Assembly (NCBI GenBank): GCA_947625125.1
Contig: CANQNF010000008.1
Span: 32,430-96,429, forward strand
Direction of reading: 5' to 3'
Origin: an uncultured Clostridia bacterium
GTDB taxonomy: Bacteria > Bacillota > Clostridia > Oscillospirales > Ruminococcaceae
Length of the DNA stretch: 64,000 nt
A model generated the notes under the pieces. That model did no database searches, had not been told where the DNA came from, and was given only the letters and a program-made list of their open reading frames with translations. Below, piece after piece: positions 15,242 through 24,175 of this stretch. The stretch's first letter is position 1; every line of letters starts with the position of its first letter. A program made the translations under genes and the position numbers.

Positions 15242-16789
15242 ATGAATATAAAAGAAACATTCAACAAGCGCCGCTTAAAATACGGCTCGTTCGCTACGGC
15301 TCTGACGGTCTTTGTCATCGCGGCGATAGTTTTACTGAACATCGTGGCTACCATGCTCTTTGACCGGTTCCCGATAACCCTCGACCTCACGTCCGGCAGC
15401 ATCTACACCGTCTCCGACGAGACCGCCGAGTATATCGAAACGGTCGAGACCCCGGTCGAGATAACGGTGCTCGATACCGAGGATGAATACCGTTCCATAT
15501 CGGATTACACATCCCAGACCGCGGAACTCCTCAAAAACTACACTCAGCACAATTCCGGCATAACGGTAAAATATATCGACATGCTCTCAAACCCCGACTT
15601 TGTCGCAAACTACACCCAGACCCTCTCGGCAGGCGATATAATAGTAGAGCCCGCCGGAGGCGCGCACGAGCGGGTAAAGGTGGTGTCGCTCACGGACATT
15701 ATAAGCGTGCCGGACGACTATGTCAGCTATCTCAGCGGGGCCGAACAGGCCTACGGCGCCGAGTATGCCCACTCTATGTTCGTGGCGGGCGAGCAGAGCC
15801 GCCAGATAGAGCTTAAATCCAATGCCGAGCAGGCCATCACCTCGGCCATAATGACCGTCACCGACAGCGACCCCATCACCGTGGCGGTGCTCAGCTACCC
15901 CGGCGCCAACGAGGCCGACGTATCGGGCCTCACCGACCTTTTGGACGTCAACGGCTATCTTATAACGAACATCGACATCCAGTCGGGCGAGATTTCGGAC
16001 GACGTGGACCTTGCGATAATCCCGGCCCCGAAGGTGGACTACACCACCGCCGAGATAACAAAGCTCGAAAACTGGCTTCAGGGCGGCGGCATGCTCGAAA
16101 AGGACCTCATTTATGTGGCGTCCGCTCAGCAGCCCGCAACGCCTAACCTCGACGGCCTGCTCTATAAATACGGCGTGACCGTCGAGCCGAAGATAATCTA
16201 TGAGACCGACACGTCCCGCTGGATGGGTCAGGACACCCCGAGCTACACCTTGCAGGACATCGTCACCGAGAACTATCTTGAGGACGTGACGAATCTGAAC
16301 CGTTCATTCTTCGTTCCGGATGCGAGGGCGCTGACCCTAAGATTTGAAAACGTAGATTCGACATACGCATGCGAGCCGATAATCGCTTCGAGCCAGTCGG
16401 CGGAACTGCGGGACATGTACCGCACCGAGACCGAGACGTCGGAGCGCGGAAGCTTCACGTCGGTGGCGGTCGCAAAGCAGGAGAGAATAAACCAGGACAC
16501 CCACATCTCCACCTACACCTACGTCGTGGTGTTCGGCTCGGAGCTCATCCTTGACCCCACCGTCATCAAAAACCCCGGCTTCAATAACGGCGACCTGATA
16601 ATATCGATGCTCAACGAGCTGACCGGAAAATCCGAGGGAATAACCATCAAGCCGAAAGCCGTGGCCTCCGACACGTTCGAGATAACCACCGCTCAGACGA
16701 GGACTCTGACCCTTGTGTTCGCGCTGATAATCCCGGTCGTAGTTTTAGCGCTCGGCACGTTCGTCTGGATAAGGAGGAGGCATAAATAA
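15242..16789 (+). CDS. GldG-like ABC transporter accessory protein
   Basis: At 515 residues, with one N-terminal membrane segment (about 17-38) ending in a Thr-Leu-Asp-Leu-Thr motif (DRFPITLDLTSGSIYTVSDET) typical of the GldG/PF09822 family. A large extracytoplasmic domain follows, then a C-terminal membrane segment (LTLVFALIIPVVVLALGTFVWI) and a basic tail. It sits between the permease and a DUF4340 protein, the usual arrangement of this exporter family. Function of the family outside gliding is not established. Confidence 0.85.
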   Translation: MNIKETFNKRRLKYGSFATALTVFVIAAIVLLNIVATMLFDRFPITLDLTSGSIYTVSDETAEYIETVETPVEITVLDTEDEYRSISDYTSQTAELLKNYTQHNSGITVKYIDMLSNPDFVANYTQTLSAGDIIVEPAGGAHERVKVVSLTDIISVPDDYVSYLSGAEQAYGAEYAHSMFVAGEQSRQIELKSNAEQAITSAIMTVTDSDPITVAVLSYPGANEADVSGLTDLLDVNGYLITNIDIQSGEISDDVDLAIIPAPKVDYTTAEITKLENWLQGGGMLEKDLIYVASAQQPATPNLDGLLYKYGVTVEPKIIYETDTSRWMGQDTPSYTLQDIVTENYLEDVTNLNRSFFVPDARALTLRFENVDSTYACEPIIASSQSAELRDMYRTETETSERGSFTSVAVAKQERINQDTHISTYTYVVVFGSELILDPTVIKNPGFNNGDLIISMLNELTGKSEGITIKPKAVASDTFEITTAQTRTLTLVFALIIPVVVLALGTFVWIRRRHK

Positions 16790-18261
16790 TGCAGAAAAAA
16801 ACGAGAACTCTCCTTGTCATCGGGCTTTTTATCCTGAGTATGGCGATAGTGCTGACGGTTTTGGTGCTGACCCAGCCGAAAGAAGAGGCGGAGGAAGTGA
16901 CCGAGACAAGCGAGCTTCAGGTTCTGAATCATGTTCGGGACGACGTGCTTATCCTTAAAGTCACAAACGAAAACGGCGATTTTACCGTCCGAAACGGCGC
17001 TCAGGGCTTTGTCATCGACGACCTTTCGGATTTCAACCAGAACTCCACCGTCATGGGGGCCATGGCAAGGTGTGCGGCCGAGCTTAAGGCGCAGGCCCTT
17101 GTCGAGGAAAACGCCTCCGACCTTGATAAATACGGCCTGTCGGAAAGCGCTCCCGTCGCACGGGCCGACGTTTCCCTTAAGGACGGCACCGAATACACCA
17201 TCTTCTTCGGGATAGACGCCCCCGACGGCAGCACCCGCTATGTGCGGCTTGGCGGTTCAAACGACGTCTATACGGTGCTCCTAAACAGCTCCGGGTACTT
17301 TATGTACGACGACACCGATTTTCTCAGCCTTATAGTCACCGAGGAGATAACCAACAACAACACCGCCCCGACGATAGACTGGATGACCGTAACGAGAAAG
17401 GACCTCGACTATGACATAAAATTCGAGGACGACTCGAAAAACTACGCCTCCGACGAGGTCTCGATGGCCTCTTCGCAGGTCATGATAGAGCCGGTTTACG
17501 CATATCTTGATATAACGAATTCAAACGCCATCATGTACGGCATGTGGGGTCTTACCGCGGCCGACGTCGCCGCCGTTCACCCGACCGAGGAAGATTTTAA
17601 GCAGTACGGCCTCGACGACCCGTTCTGCACTGTCGATATAGACGCGGAGCTGCAAAACTATCACCTCGACATAGGAAACGTGGCGGCATACAAGCTCGAC
17701 GAGACCGGCAGCGAAACCTCCGACCCGGCACAGTTCTACTGCTATTACAGGGGCATCGACCTGATTTATGTTTTCGACGCTTCGGAGGTCCCCTGGACGA
17801 GCTTCATGCCGATAGACATTCTCTCGTCGATGATGACTTCAAACTATATCTATAAGCTTGATACCATCGATATAGACTACTACGGCGACGACCCCTGGGA
17901 ATACCGATTCAAGATAAGCGGCGACGAGGAAGCGGCGACCGTGTCGGGCACCATGGACGGCGAAATATTCGACGGCGAGGAGTTCAAAATTTTATATCAG
18001 TTTATCCTCAGATGCCCGATAGACGACCTCTGTTTCGACGACCCGCCCGAGGACGCGCTGATTGCTAAGATGGACATAAGAAAAGGAGACGGCGGGGGAG
18101 ATCTGGTAGAGTTTTACGACGCGGGCGCCAACCGCGTGACGGTAAAGCTCAACGGCCACACGAGCTTCTCCCAGCCGATAGGTTATTTGCAGGTGCTCCG
18201 CCAGAACCTCGACGCCTTTAAAAACGGCGCCAAGGGCAGCGAGCTTAAGACCGTGTGGTGA
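16789..18261 (+). CDS. DUF4340 domain-containing membrane-anchored protein
   Basis: A 490-residue protein with an N-terminal membrane anchor (TLLVIGLFILSMAIVLTVLVLT) and an extracellular DUF4340 domain: FTVRNGAQGFVIDDLSDF, LDKYGLSE-APVARADVSLKDGTEYTIFFG. DUF4340 proteins are nearly always encoded beside GldA/GldG-like ABC systems, as here, and are thought to form part of the envelope-spanning complex. The start shares one base with the stop of the previous gene (AATG), so the four proteins are translated together. Confidence 0.88.
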   Translation: MQKKTRTLLVIGLFILSMAIVLTVLVLTQPKEEAEEVTETSELQVLNHVRDDVLILKVTNENGDFTVRNGAQGFVIDDLSDFNQNSTVMGAMARCAAELKAQALVEENASDLDKYGLSESAPVARADVSLKDGTEYTIFFGIDAPDGSTRYVRLGGSNDVYTVLLNSSGYFMYDDTDFLSLIVTEEITNNNTAPTIDWMTVTRKDLDYDIKFEDDSKNYASDEVSMASSQVMIEPVYAYLDITNSNAIMYGMWGLTAADVAAVHPTEEDFKQYGLDDPFCTVDIDAELQNYHLDIGNVAAYKLDETGSETSDPAQFYCYYRGIDLIYVFDASEVPWTSFMPIDILSSMMTSNYIYKLDTIDIDYYGDDPWEYRFKISGDEEAATVSGTMDGEIFDGEEFKILYQFILRCPIDDLCFDDPPEDALIAKMDIRKGDGGGDLVEFYDAGANRVTVKLNGHTSFSQPIGYLQVLRQNLDAFKNGAKGSELKTVW

Positions 18262-18286
18262 TAAAAATTAAGACAGGAGGATAATT

Positions 18287-18562
18287 ATGGCGGAATATTT
18301 TGAGTACAGGGGCCTGCCGCTTGTGAGAAAGGGCAGCGAGATCTATTACGGAAGAATGGGCGACCCGGAGGTCGTTTATATGCAGCTCTCCGGCAAGGAA
18401 AAGGTCGGAGAGGTCGAGTGCGCGACCAAGGTCAGGCTTTATAGGATGCTGACCGACGAGAGCGTGCCGCCGATGCAGCGCATAACAAAGACCGCCGAGA
18501 AGCCGACGCTTTACGAAGCGCTCGACCTCGCCTGCGACTGGATCGGAAACCGCAAGAAGTAA
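18287..18562 (+). CDS. Conserved hypothetical protein, 91 aa
   Basis: I do not recognise a domain. It is a soluble small protein with mixed strand-helix pattern (FEYRGLPLVRKGSEIYYG, YMQLSGKEKVG, then LYEALDLACDWIGNRKK). CAGGAGG precedes ATG 18287. It lies 25 bases after the DUF4340 gene and before a strong terminator, so it ends the long plus-strand transcription run. The codon use matches its neighbours. Confidence 0.7.
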   Translation: MAEYFEYRGLPLVRKGSEIYYGRMGDPEVVYMQLSGKEKVGEVECATKVRLYRMLTDESVPPMQRITKTAEKPTLYEALDLACDWIGNRKK

Positions 18563-18600
18563 TTCCGATTTCCGACAGTCTGTTTTCTGACATCTGACAG
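18563..18600 (+). repeat. Partial copy of the TCTGA-rich dispersed element
   Basis: A short stretch with TTCCGACAGTCTG, then TTTTCTGACATCTGACAG, matching the 3' part of the copies at 18921, 30601, 38847 and 46841. Confidence 0.5.
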
Positions 18601-18636
18601 CGTGCGCCGGGGTTTTTCCTTGGCGCACGGGTTTTT
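18601..18636 (+). terminator. Intrinsic terminator of the long plus-strand run
   Basis: CGTGCGCC at 18601-18608 pairs perfectly with GGCGCACG at 18622-18629, followed by GGTTTTT. The loop holds further G-C pairing potential. Confidence 0.85.
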
Positions 18637-18920
18637 ATCAGGCCTTATGATATGTTAATTTTTGAGCGTTAGCTTGTATTTCCGGGAGTAATCCCGCAGG
18701 CGCTTTAGCGGCCTAAATGTTGAAAACTTATGTTTCACGGGGAGATTTATCCCCCGAACCGAGGGCTTTGTCAACATTTTCAACCGAGTTTTCAACACAA
18801 AACGCGGTTATACTATTTGTAATGTTGAAAATAACGCGGGACATGGGAAGTGAATTTGGGGGAGGATATGTTAAAAACAGCGCTTTATCGGCCCCTCATT
18901 TTAAATGCGCCCATCCCGCA
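18637..18920. other. Intergenic stretch with four GTTGAAAA words
   Basis: No gene is supported here; a 90-residue open frame across 18717-18989 has no ribosome binding site and no family. It does hold GTTGAAAA at 18719-18726 and 18824-18831, and its complement TTTTCAAC at 18777-18784 and 18789-18796, plus a small hairpin CGGGGA-TCCCCCG around 18738-18756. The words form two outer direct and two inner inverted copies in 113 bases. Confidence 0.5.
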
Positions 18921-19000
18921 CGCATTATTTTAAAAATCGTCGCTGCAAGCGCCCCCCTGAAATTCTGTCATCTAATTTCTGACATCTGACTTCTGTTTTT
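18921..19000 (+). repeat. Dispersed intergenic element, copy 1
   Basis: CGCATTATTTTAAAAATCGTCG, then a GC-rich segment, GAAATTCTG, and three TCTGA-type words ending TTCTGTTTTT. It aligns with copies at 30601, 38847 (reverse) and 46841. It ends 7 bases before the -35 box of the PHP gene promoter. Confidence 0.75.
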
Positions 19001-19006
19001 CAGCCC

Positions 19007-19035
19007 TTGACTATCTCCGAAAAAGATGGTACAAT
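19007..19035 (+). promoter_or_regulatory. Promoter of the PHP-GT2-YfhO operon
   Basis: TTGACT at 19007-19012, 17-base spacer, TACAAT at 19030-19035 with TGG before it. Confidence 0.8.
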
Positions 19036-19065
19036 AATTATATCTGCGTAAAAGGAGAGCTTTCA

Positions 19066-19842
19066 ATGTCTTTTAAATACGAAACGCATATGCACACCTC
19101 ACAGGGCTCCGACTGCTCATCGACAAGCGGCTCGGAGATGGTCAGGCGGCTCCACGCCCTCGGCTATGCGGGCTGCTTTATCACCGACCACTTCTTCGGA
19201 GGCAACACCGCCGTCAACGGAGACTTAAGAAAACTCCCCTGGGAGGCCCGTATCAGGCTCTTCTGCCAGGGGTACGACGACGCCAAAAGGGCGGGCGACG
19301 AGCTTGGTTTTCAGGTGTTTTTCGGGCTTGAATTCGGCTGGCGCGCCACCGAATTTCTGACATACGGAATAGATATGCAGTTTTTGATAGATCATCCCGA
19401 GATCGAAAATATGCCGCTTCCGGAATTTTCCGATCTTGTTCATGCGTGCGGCGGATTTGTCATACATGCTCATCCGTTCCGTGAAGCCGACTATATAAGC
19501 ACCATCCGGCTTTTCCCGCATAAGGTCGACGGCGCCGAAGTCTATAACTGCAACAACCGCGACGAGTATAACGCCCGCGCGCGTTGGTACGCCGAATCCT
19601 ACGGCATTCCCGCAACAGGGGGCTCCGACTCTCACCACTGGTGGTGCCACCCGAACGGCGGCGTGGAGGTCGAAAAGAAATTCGAGTCGCCCTTTGATTA
19701 TCTTGAGGCGGTAAAGTCGGGGAGCGTGAAAATTCTCGCCCGCGACCATTCCACCGACCTCGACCCCGGCGAAAATCCCTGGAAAAACTGCGTTCGGCCG
19801 AATCCGGAGCTTTTGCCCGAGGGACTGTTAAAAAAGGAGTAA
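19066..19842 (+). CDS. PHP-domain phosphoesterase
   Basis: At 258 residues. Metal-binding motifs of the PHP fold are in order: THMHTSQGSDCS (residues 6-17), GCFITDHFFGG, FFGLEFGWR, VIHAHPFREADY near 134, and the final GGSDSHHWW near 187. PHP enzymes hydrolyse phosphoesters (histidinol phosphate, 5'-3' nucleotide substrates and others) with three metals. AAAGGAGAG precedes ATG 19066. It is followed at 2 bases by the GT2 gene; a role linked to glycan precursor chemistry is possible but not shown. Confidence 0.85.
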   Translation: MSFKYETHMHTSQGSDCSSTSGSEMVRRLHALGYAGCFITDHFFGGNTAVNGDLRKLPWEARIRLFCQGYDDAKRAGDELGFQVFFGLEFGWRATEFLTYGIDMQFLIDHPEIENMPLPEFSDLVHACGGFVIHAHPFREADYISTIRLFPHKVDGAEVYNCNNRDEYNARARWYAESYGIPATGGSDSHHWWCHPNGGVEVEKKFESPFDYLEAVKSGSVKILARDHSTDLDPGENPWKNCVRPNPELLPEGLLKKE

Positions 19843-19844
19843 AG

Positions 19845-20738
19845 ATGATTTCGATTGTTGTTCCCTCTTATAATGAGGAGGAAAATGTCCGGGACTGTTC
19901 CGAGGCGCTCGAAAGGGTCCTTGAGGGCGAGGAGCATGAGATAATTTTCGTCGACGACGGCTCGCACGACCGCACATGGGACGAAATTCTGTCCGTATCG
20001 TCGGAAAATATACGGGGCGTACGGTTTTCCCGCAATTTCGGCAAGGAACCCGCCATCCGCGCAGGCCTTGACCAAGCCTTGGGCGAGGCCGTGATAGTTA
20101 TTGACTGCGATTTGCAGCACCCGCCCGAGGTCATCCCCGAAATGCTTAAAAAATGGAGAGCAGGCGCCGACGTCGTCGAGGGCAAAAAGTCGTTTCGGGG
20201 CCGTGAGAGCCGCTCCCACGGGCTTTCCGCAGCGCTGTTCAACAAAATGATGTCCCGCGCCACCGGCTGCGATATGTCGGGCGCTTCGGACTTCATCCTG
20301 CTCGATAAAAAGGCCGTCGAGGCAGTCAGGAGCTACAACGAACAGGGCAGCTTTTTCCGGGCGCTCGCGCAGTTCGTCGGCTTTAGGCACGAGACCGTCT
20401 ACTACGAGGTCGGCGAAAGAAAAAAGGGCAAGGGCAAATTCACGCTCAAGATCCTCACCGAGTATGCCTTAAAAAACATCGCTTCGTTCACGGCCGCTCC
20501 CCTGTTTATAAGCCTGATTTTGGGAATAATTTCTGTTTTTGTAGCGATAATACTCATAATTTTAAAACTTTTCGGCATAAATTTAGCTTCTATTACAGCC
20601 GGTATAATTATTCTCATCCTTTTGGGCGGCATGATACTTTGCTGCCTCGGGATAATCGGCTTCTATCTTTCGAGGATATACGAGGAGATAAAGAGGCGGC
20701 CGAGATATATTATTTCAGAAAAAACGGGAGGCAGATAA
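19845..20738 (+). CDS. Family 2 glycosyltransferase with C-terminal membrane anchor (GtrB/DPMS-like)
   Basis: At 297 residues. The catalytic domain (1-215) has SIVVPSYNEEENV, FVDDGSHDRTW, and the metal-binding DCDLQHPPEVIPEM near residue 86. Two hydrophobic segments (about 225-250 and 255-283) and a basic tail follow. This layout is that of polyprenyl-phosphate sugar transferases such as GtrB. It lies one base before the YfhO gene, and GtrB-YfhO pairs are known to add sugars to teichoic acids at the outer face. The pairing is the main functional clue. Confidence 0.9.
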   Translation: MISIVVPSYNEEENVRDCSEALERVLEGEEHEIIFVDDGSHDRTWDEILSVSSENIRGVRFSRNFGKEPAIRAGLDQALGEAVIVIDCDLQHPPEVIPEMLKKWRAGADVVEGKKSFRGRESRSHGLSAALFNKMMSRATGCDMSGASDFILLDKKAVEAVRSYNEQGSFFRALAQFVGFRHETVYYEVGERKKGKGKFTLKILTEYALKNIASFTAAPLFISLILGIISVFVAIILIILKLFGINLASITAGIIILILLGGMILCCLGIIGFYLSRIYEEIKRRPRYIISEKTGGR

Positions 20739-20739
20739 A

Positions 20740-23529
20740 ATGAGCGACGAAATTTTAGAGCAGCTGCCCGAGGAGTATGCTCCCCCTAAAAAATGGTATT
20801 CAAGAATTTCAGAGGACACCCACGTCGGCCGCTTTATATATAAGCACCGCTTGGGGCTCGGGCTTTTCTTCCTGCCGGTGTTTCTTATGTGGCTGACATA
20901 TACCTGTTTCGGGGTACACCCGTTCGGCGATATGTCTGTTCTGGTACTTGACCTCAACGGCCAGTACGTCAGCTATTACGAAATGCTCCGGGACGCGATT
21001 TGGGGAGACAGAAGCCTCATCTACAGTTGGTCGCGAAATTTAAGCGGCGAGACCCTCGGCATTTTCGGCTACTACCTTGCAAGCCCGTTTATGTGGATAG
21101 TGGTACTGCTGCCGAGGAGATTTCTCCTCGGGGCTTTGGAGATAATGGAGCTTGCAAAGGTAGGCTGCTGCGGGCTGTCGATGGGGTATTATTTAAGAAA
21201 AAGCAGGGGCGCTAAGGAATCGTCCCAGATAATCTTCGCCACGTCATACGCCATGATGACCTATATCGTGGTGGAACTGATGAACCCGATGTGGATAGAC
21301 GGGATGATATGGCTGCCGGTGATACTTTACGGCATAGAACGGCTTGTCGACGAGGGCAAGATGCTTCCGTTCATACTTCCGCTGACCGTGATGTTCATAT
21401 CGCATTTTTACATCGGCTACATGATCGGATTTTTCTGCGCGCTCTATTTCATCTATTATATATTCTCCCGCCCGGGCCATGCCATAGCCCCGCGCTGGTT
21501 TATTTCGGGGCTTAAATTTGCGGCGTCGGCGGCGATTTCGGTGCTCGGGTCGGCGATAGTTTTAATACCGGTGTATAATTCGCTGAGCCTCGGCAAGCTT
21601 GAATTTTCCGACCCGGACTTCACCCCGAAAGCGCAGTTTGACATAGTGCAGTTCCTCTCGAAACTCTTTGCGAACAGCTACGACACCGTAAAGCCCGAGG
21701 GTCTGCCGATGATAGCCTGCGGCACTATTATAATGATACTCCTGCCGCTGTTCTTCTTAAACACAAAAATCAGACCCAAGGAGAAGCTGTCGGCGGCGGG
21801 GCTTATGCTTGCGGTGTTTTTGTCGATGTATGTTTCCACCGTCGACATCGCCTGGCACGGCTTCCAGGTGCCCAACTGGCTGCCATACAGATATTCGTTC
21901 ACGCTCTGTTTTCTGATGATAGTCTGCGCGTTCCGGGCGTTTGAGAATTTAAGCGGCATAACATATAAAGAGATATGCATGACCGCCTTTGCCTGGATAG
22001 TCACGCTTGCGTATATAAATCAGCAGCACTACGAGCACATATATCTCGTCGAGACGGTCTGGTACAACATCGGCGCGCTTATAGTCTTTGCGGGGGCTGT
22101 GTACTTCGTTAAAAAATACCCGAGAAAGGCCGCGATATTTGCCTGCGCGGGACTTATGTGCGCGGACATATTCATAAACAGCCTCTGGACGGTGTATTCA
22201 ATAGATTACGACGTGGTATATTCGACATACTCGTCATATGTTCCCTATACCGAAAACGGCCGCGAGATAGTCTCTCAGCTGAGCGAGCGCGACGGCGGGC
22301 TGTACCGCGTCGAAAAGACTTTCCACAGGACCGTGAACGACCCCATCGGCATGGGGTATGCGGGAATATCCCACTCAAGTTCCACCATGAACACCCCGGT
22401 CCTACAGATGCTGAAATCCCTCGGGTACGGCATGCAGGGGCACTTCACGAAGTACATGGGCTATACCATGGCGACGGACATGCTCTTCGGGATAAAATAT
22501 CTCATGTATAAAGAAAACAAACCCGACCCCGAGGCAGCGCAGTCTGAGGACGATATAAAGCGCATAGGATATGAAAATAAAATAAAGCATCCGAATAAGC
22601 TTTACGAGAAGATAATGGACCCCGAGACCACGGGAGTGGAGGACATAGAGGTCTATCAGAACCCCTACGCGCTGTCGATAGGGTACATGGCGGATGAAAA
22701 GATAAAGGATGTAAAGCTTGAGTCAAACGACCCGTTTAAGAATCAGGAGTCCCTTATAGCGGGGCTTTTGGGGGATCGCTCAAATAAGGTCTTCCGGCAG
22801 ATATACCCCAAATTCACCGATTCGACAAACTGCACTACCGGCACGACGGGAGATCACATCATGTATACTACAGCCGTCGAGGGCAAGGACAGCTACGTCG
22901 AATTCACCGTCGAAGCCGAGGACGACAGACCCGTCTACGCGTTCTTCCCGACAGTATATCAGCGCCAGTGCAATATGTGGCTAAAGGCGGACAGCTGGGA
23001 CATTGTGAATTACGCCTTTGTCGACTATTTCTTCCGCGGCGAAAACTACAGCATTTTAAATCTCGGCAGCTTCGAGCCGGGCGAGGAGTTCAAACTGAGG
23101 ATGACCCTTGCAAACGGCGAGGCAATATTCTCCGACGTTCTGTTTTACAGCATTGACACCGACGCCCTCGCAGAGGTGTATTCAAAGCTTTCGCCGGGAA
23201 ACTGGAACATAACCGAGCACACCGACACTCATCTTAAGGGCGCCGTGACCGCGTCTGAGGACGGAGTCCTGTTCACGACGATACCGCAGGAGCCGGGCTG
23301 GACCGTAAAGGTCGACGGCGAAGAGGTCGAAACGGTAACGCTCCTTGATTCGCTCATCGGAATAGAGCTAAAAGCCGGCGAGCATGAAATAGAGATGAAA
23401 TTCTTCCCGGATTATTTAAAGCTTGCGATAATAGTCGAGCTGATAGGGCTTAGCTTCATCGCTCTGATAGCCGTTTTTGAGGTAAAAGACGGCGCTCTTA
23501 TAAAGCGCATACTTAAAAAAACGGCTTGA
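20740..23529 (+). CDS. yfhO: YfhO family polytopic membrane protein (GT-C-like glycosyltransferase)
   Basis: At 929 residues. Roughly 12-14 membrane segments fill residues 40-500 (start KHRLGLGLFFLPVFLMWLTYTCFG, with the loop VLDLNGQYVSYYEMLRD typical of YfhO). A large extracytoplasmic domain (about 510-895) follows, then a last membrane helix. YfhO proteins are believed to use undecaprenyl-phosphate sugars made by a GtrB-type enzyme to glycosylate lipoteichoic acid. The upstream GT2 gene fits that partner. Promoter -35 of the next gene overlaps its stop codon. Confidence 0.9.
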   Translation: MSDEILEQLPEEYAPPKKWYSRISEDTHVGRFIYKHRLGLGLFFLPVFLMWLTYTCFGVHPFGDMSVLVLDLNGQYVSYYEMLRDAIWGDRSLIYSWSRNLSGETLGIFGYYLASPFMWIVVLLPRRFLLGALEIMELAKVGCCGLSMGYYLRKSRGAKESSQIIFATSYAMMTYIVVELMNPMWIDGMIWLPVILYGIERLVDEGKMLPFILPLTVMFISHFYIGYMIGFFCALYFIYYIFSRPGHAIAPRWFISGLKFAASAAISVLGSAIVLIPVYNSLSLGKLEFSDPDFTPKAQFDIVQFLSKLFANSYDTVKPEGLPMIACGTIIMILLPLFFLNTKIRPKEKLSAAGLMLAVFLSMYVSTVDIAWHGFQVPNWLPYRYSFTLCFLMIVCAFRAFENLSGITYKEICMTAFAWIVTLAYINQQHYEHIYLVETVWYNIGALIVFAGAVYFVKKYPRKAAIFACAGLMCADIFINSLWTVYSIDYDVVYSTYSSYVPYTENGREIVSQLSERDGGLYRVEKTFHRTVNDPIGMGYAGISHSSSTMNTPVLQMLKSLGYGMQGHFTKYMGYTMATDMLFGIKYLMYKENKPDPEAAQSEDDIKRIGYENKIKHPNKLYEKIMDPETTGVEDIEVYQNPYALSIGYMADEKIKDVKLESNDPFKNQESLIAGLLGDRSNKVFRQIYPKFTDSTNCTTGTTGDHIMYTTAVEGKDSYVEFTVEAEDDRPVYAFFPTVYQRQCNMWLKADSWDIVNYAFVDYFFRGENYSILNLGSFEPGEEFKLRMTLANGEAIFSDVLFYSIDTDALAEVYSKLSPGNWNITEHTDTHLKGAVTASEDGVLFTTIPQEPGWTVKVDGEEVETVTLLDSLIGIELKAGEHEIEMKFFPDYLKLAIIVELIGLSFIALIAVFEVKDGALIKRILKKTA

Positions 23530-23554
23530 CATTTCATATGACATATGATATTAT
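23526..23554 (+). promoter_or_regulatory. Promoter of the repeat-lipoprotein gene
   Basis: Consensus TTGACA at 23526-23531 (overlapping the yfhO stop), 17-base spacer, TATTAT at 23549-23554 preceded by TGA. Confidence 0.8.
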
Positions 23555-23608
23555 GAAAGAAGAAGAGCCGGCCGGATTTAACGTAATCCCGTATAGGAGG
23601 AGATTTAT

Positions 23609-24145
23609 ATGAACGTCAGCAGAATTCTAAACATCACTTTAATATTTATTCTTACCATTGTCCTCTTCTCCTCATGCGGCGACTCCGGCAACGTACCCAC
23701 ATCGGGCAACGGATGGGCGTTTGACGAAAACGGCAACCTTTTGGGCAAGCAGTGGATGCTCGATGAAAACGGGACTTTGATAGGAAACGGCTGGAAGTTA
23801 GACGAAACAGGAGTAATGACGGGACAAGGTTGGACGATAGATGAAAACGGGACGCTGTCGGGAAACGGTTGGTATATGGACGACGACGGCCGACTCATAG
23901 GCGACGTTTGGTTTGTAAACCTTCAGGGAACACTGATCGGCTACACGTCCACAGAAGACCGAGACAAATATCTCAGCGAAAACGATGATACAATTCAGAA
24001 TGCCAATTGGTATGTTGTGAACGGCGTTTTGACAGGAGATACTTTTTATATGGATCCTATGACCAGAGATATCATAATACTGTATGACCATCCGCTTCCG
24101 GGCATAGATTATGACGACGAAGAAACAGAATCGACAGAAGAATAA
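23609..24145 (+). CDS. Secreted lipoprotein with six 13-residue Trp/Gly repeats
   Basis: At 178 residues. A signal peptide (ILNITLIFILTIVLFSSC) ends in a lipobox with Cys near residue 23. Residues about 31-111 are six tandem units of the form xxW-x-DENG-x-L-x-G: GWAFDENGNLLG, QWMLDENGTLIG, GWKLDETGVMTG, GWTIDENGTLSG, GWYMDDDGRLIG, VWFVNLQGTLIG. The pattern is reminiscent of glycan-binding cell-wall repeats but shorter than choline- or CW-binding units. The C-terminus is acidic. GGAGGAG precedes ATG 23609. Its AT content and codon use differ slightly from its neighbours. Function unknown. Confidence 0.8.
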   Translation: MNVSRILNITLIFILTIVLFSSCGDSGNVPTSGNGWAFDENGNLLGKQWMLDENGTLIGNGWKLDETGVMTGQGWTIDENGTLSGNGWYMDDDGRLIGDVWFVNLQGTLIGYTSTEDRDKYLSENDDTIQNANWYVVNGVLTGDTFYMDPMTRDIIILYDHPLPGIDYDDEETESTEE

Positions 24146-24175
24146 AAAAATTTGAGATAAAAGAAGGTAAACGAA

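Noticed and set aside
18717..18989. 90-residue plus-strand open frame in the 18563-19065 gap
   Set aside because: No ribosome binding site, runs through the GTTGAAAA words and the dispersed element, and has no recognisable domain.
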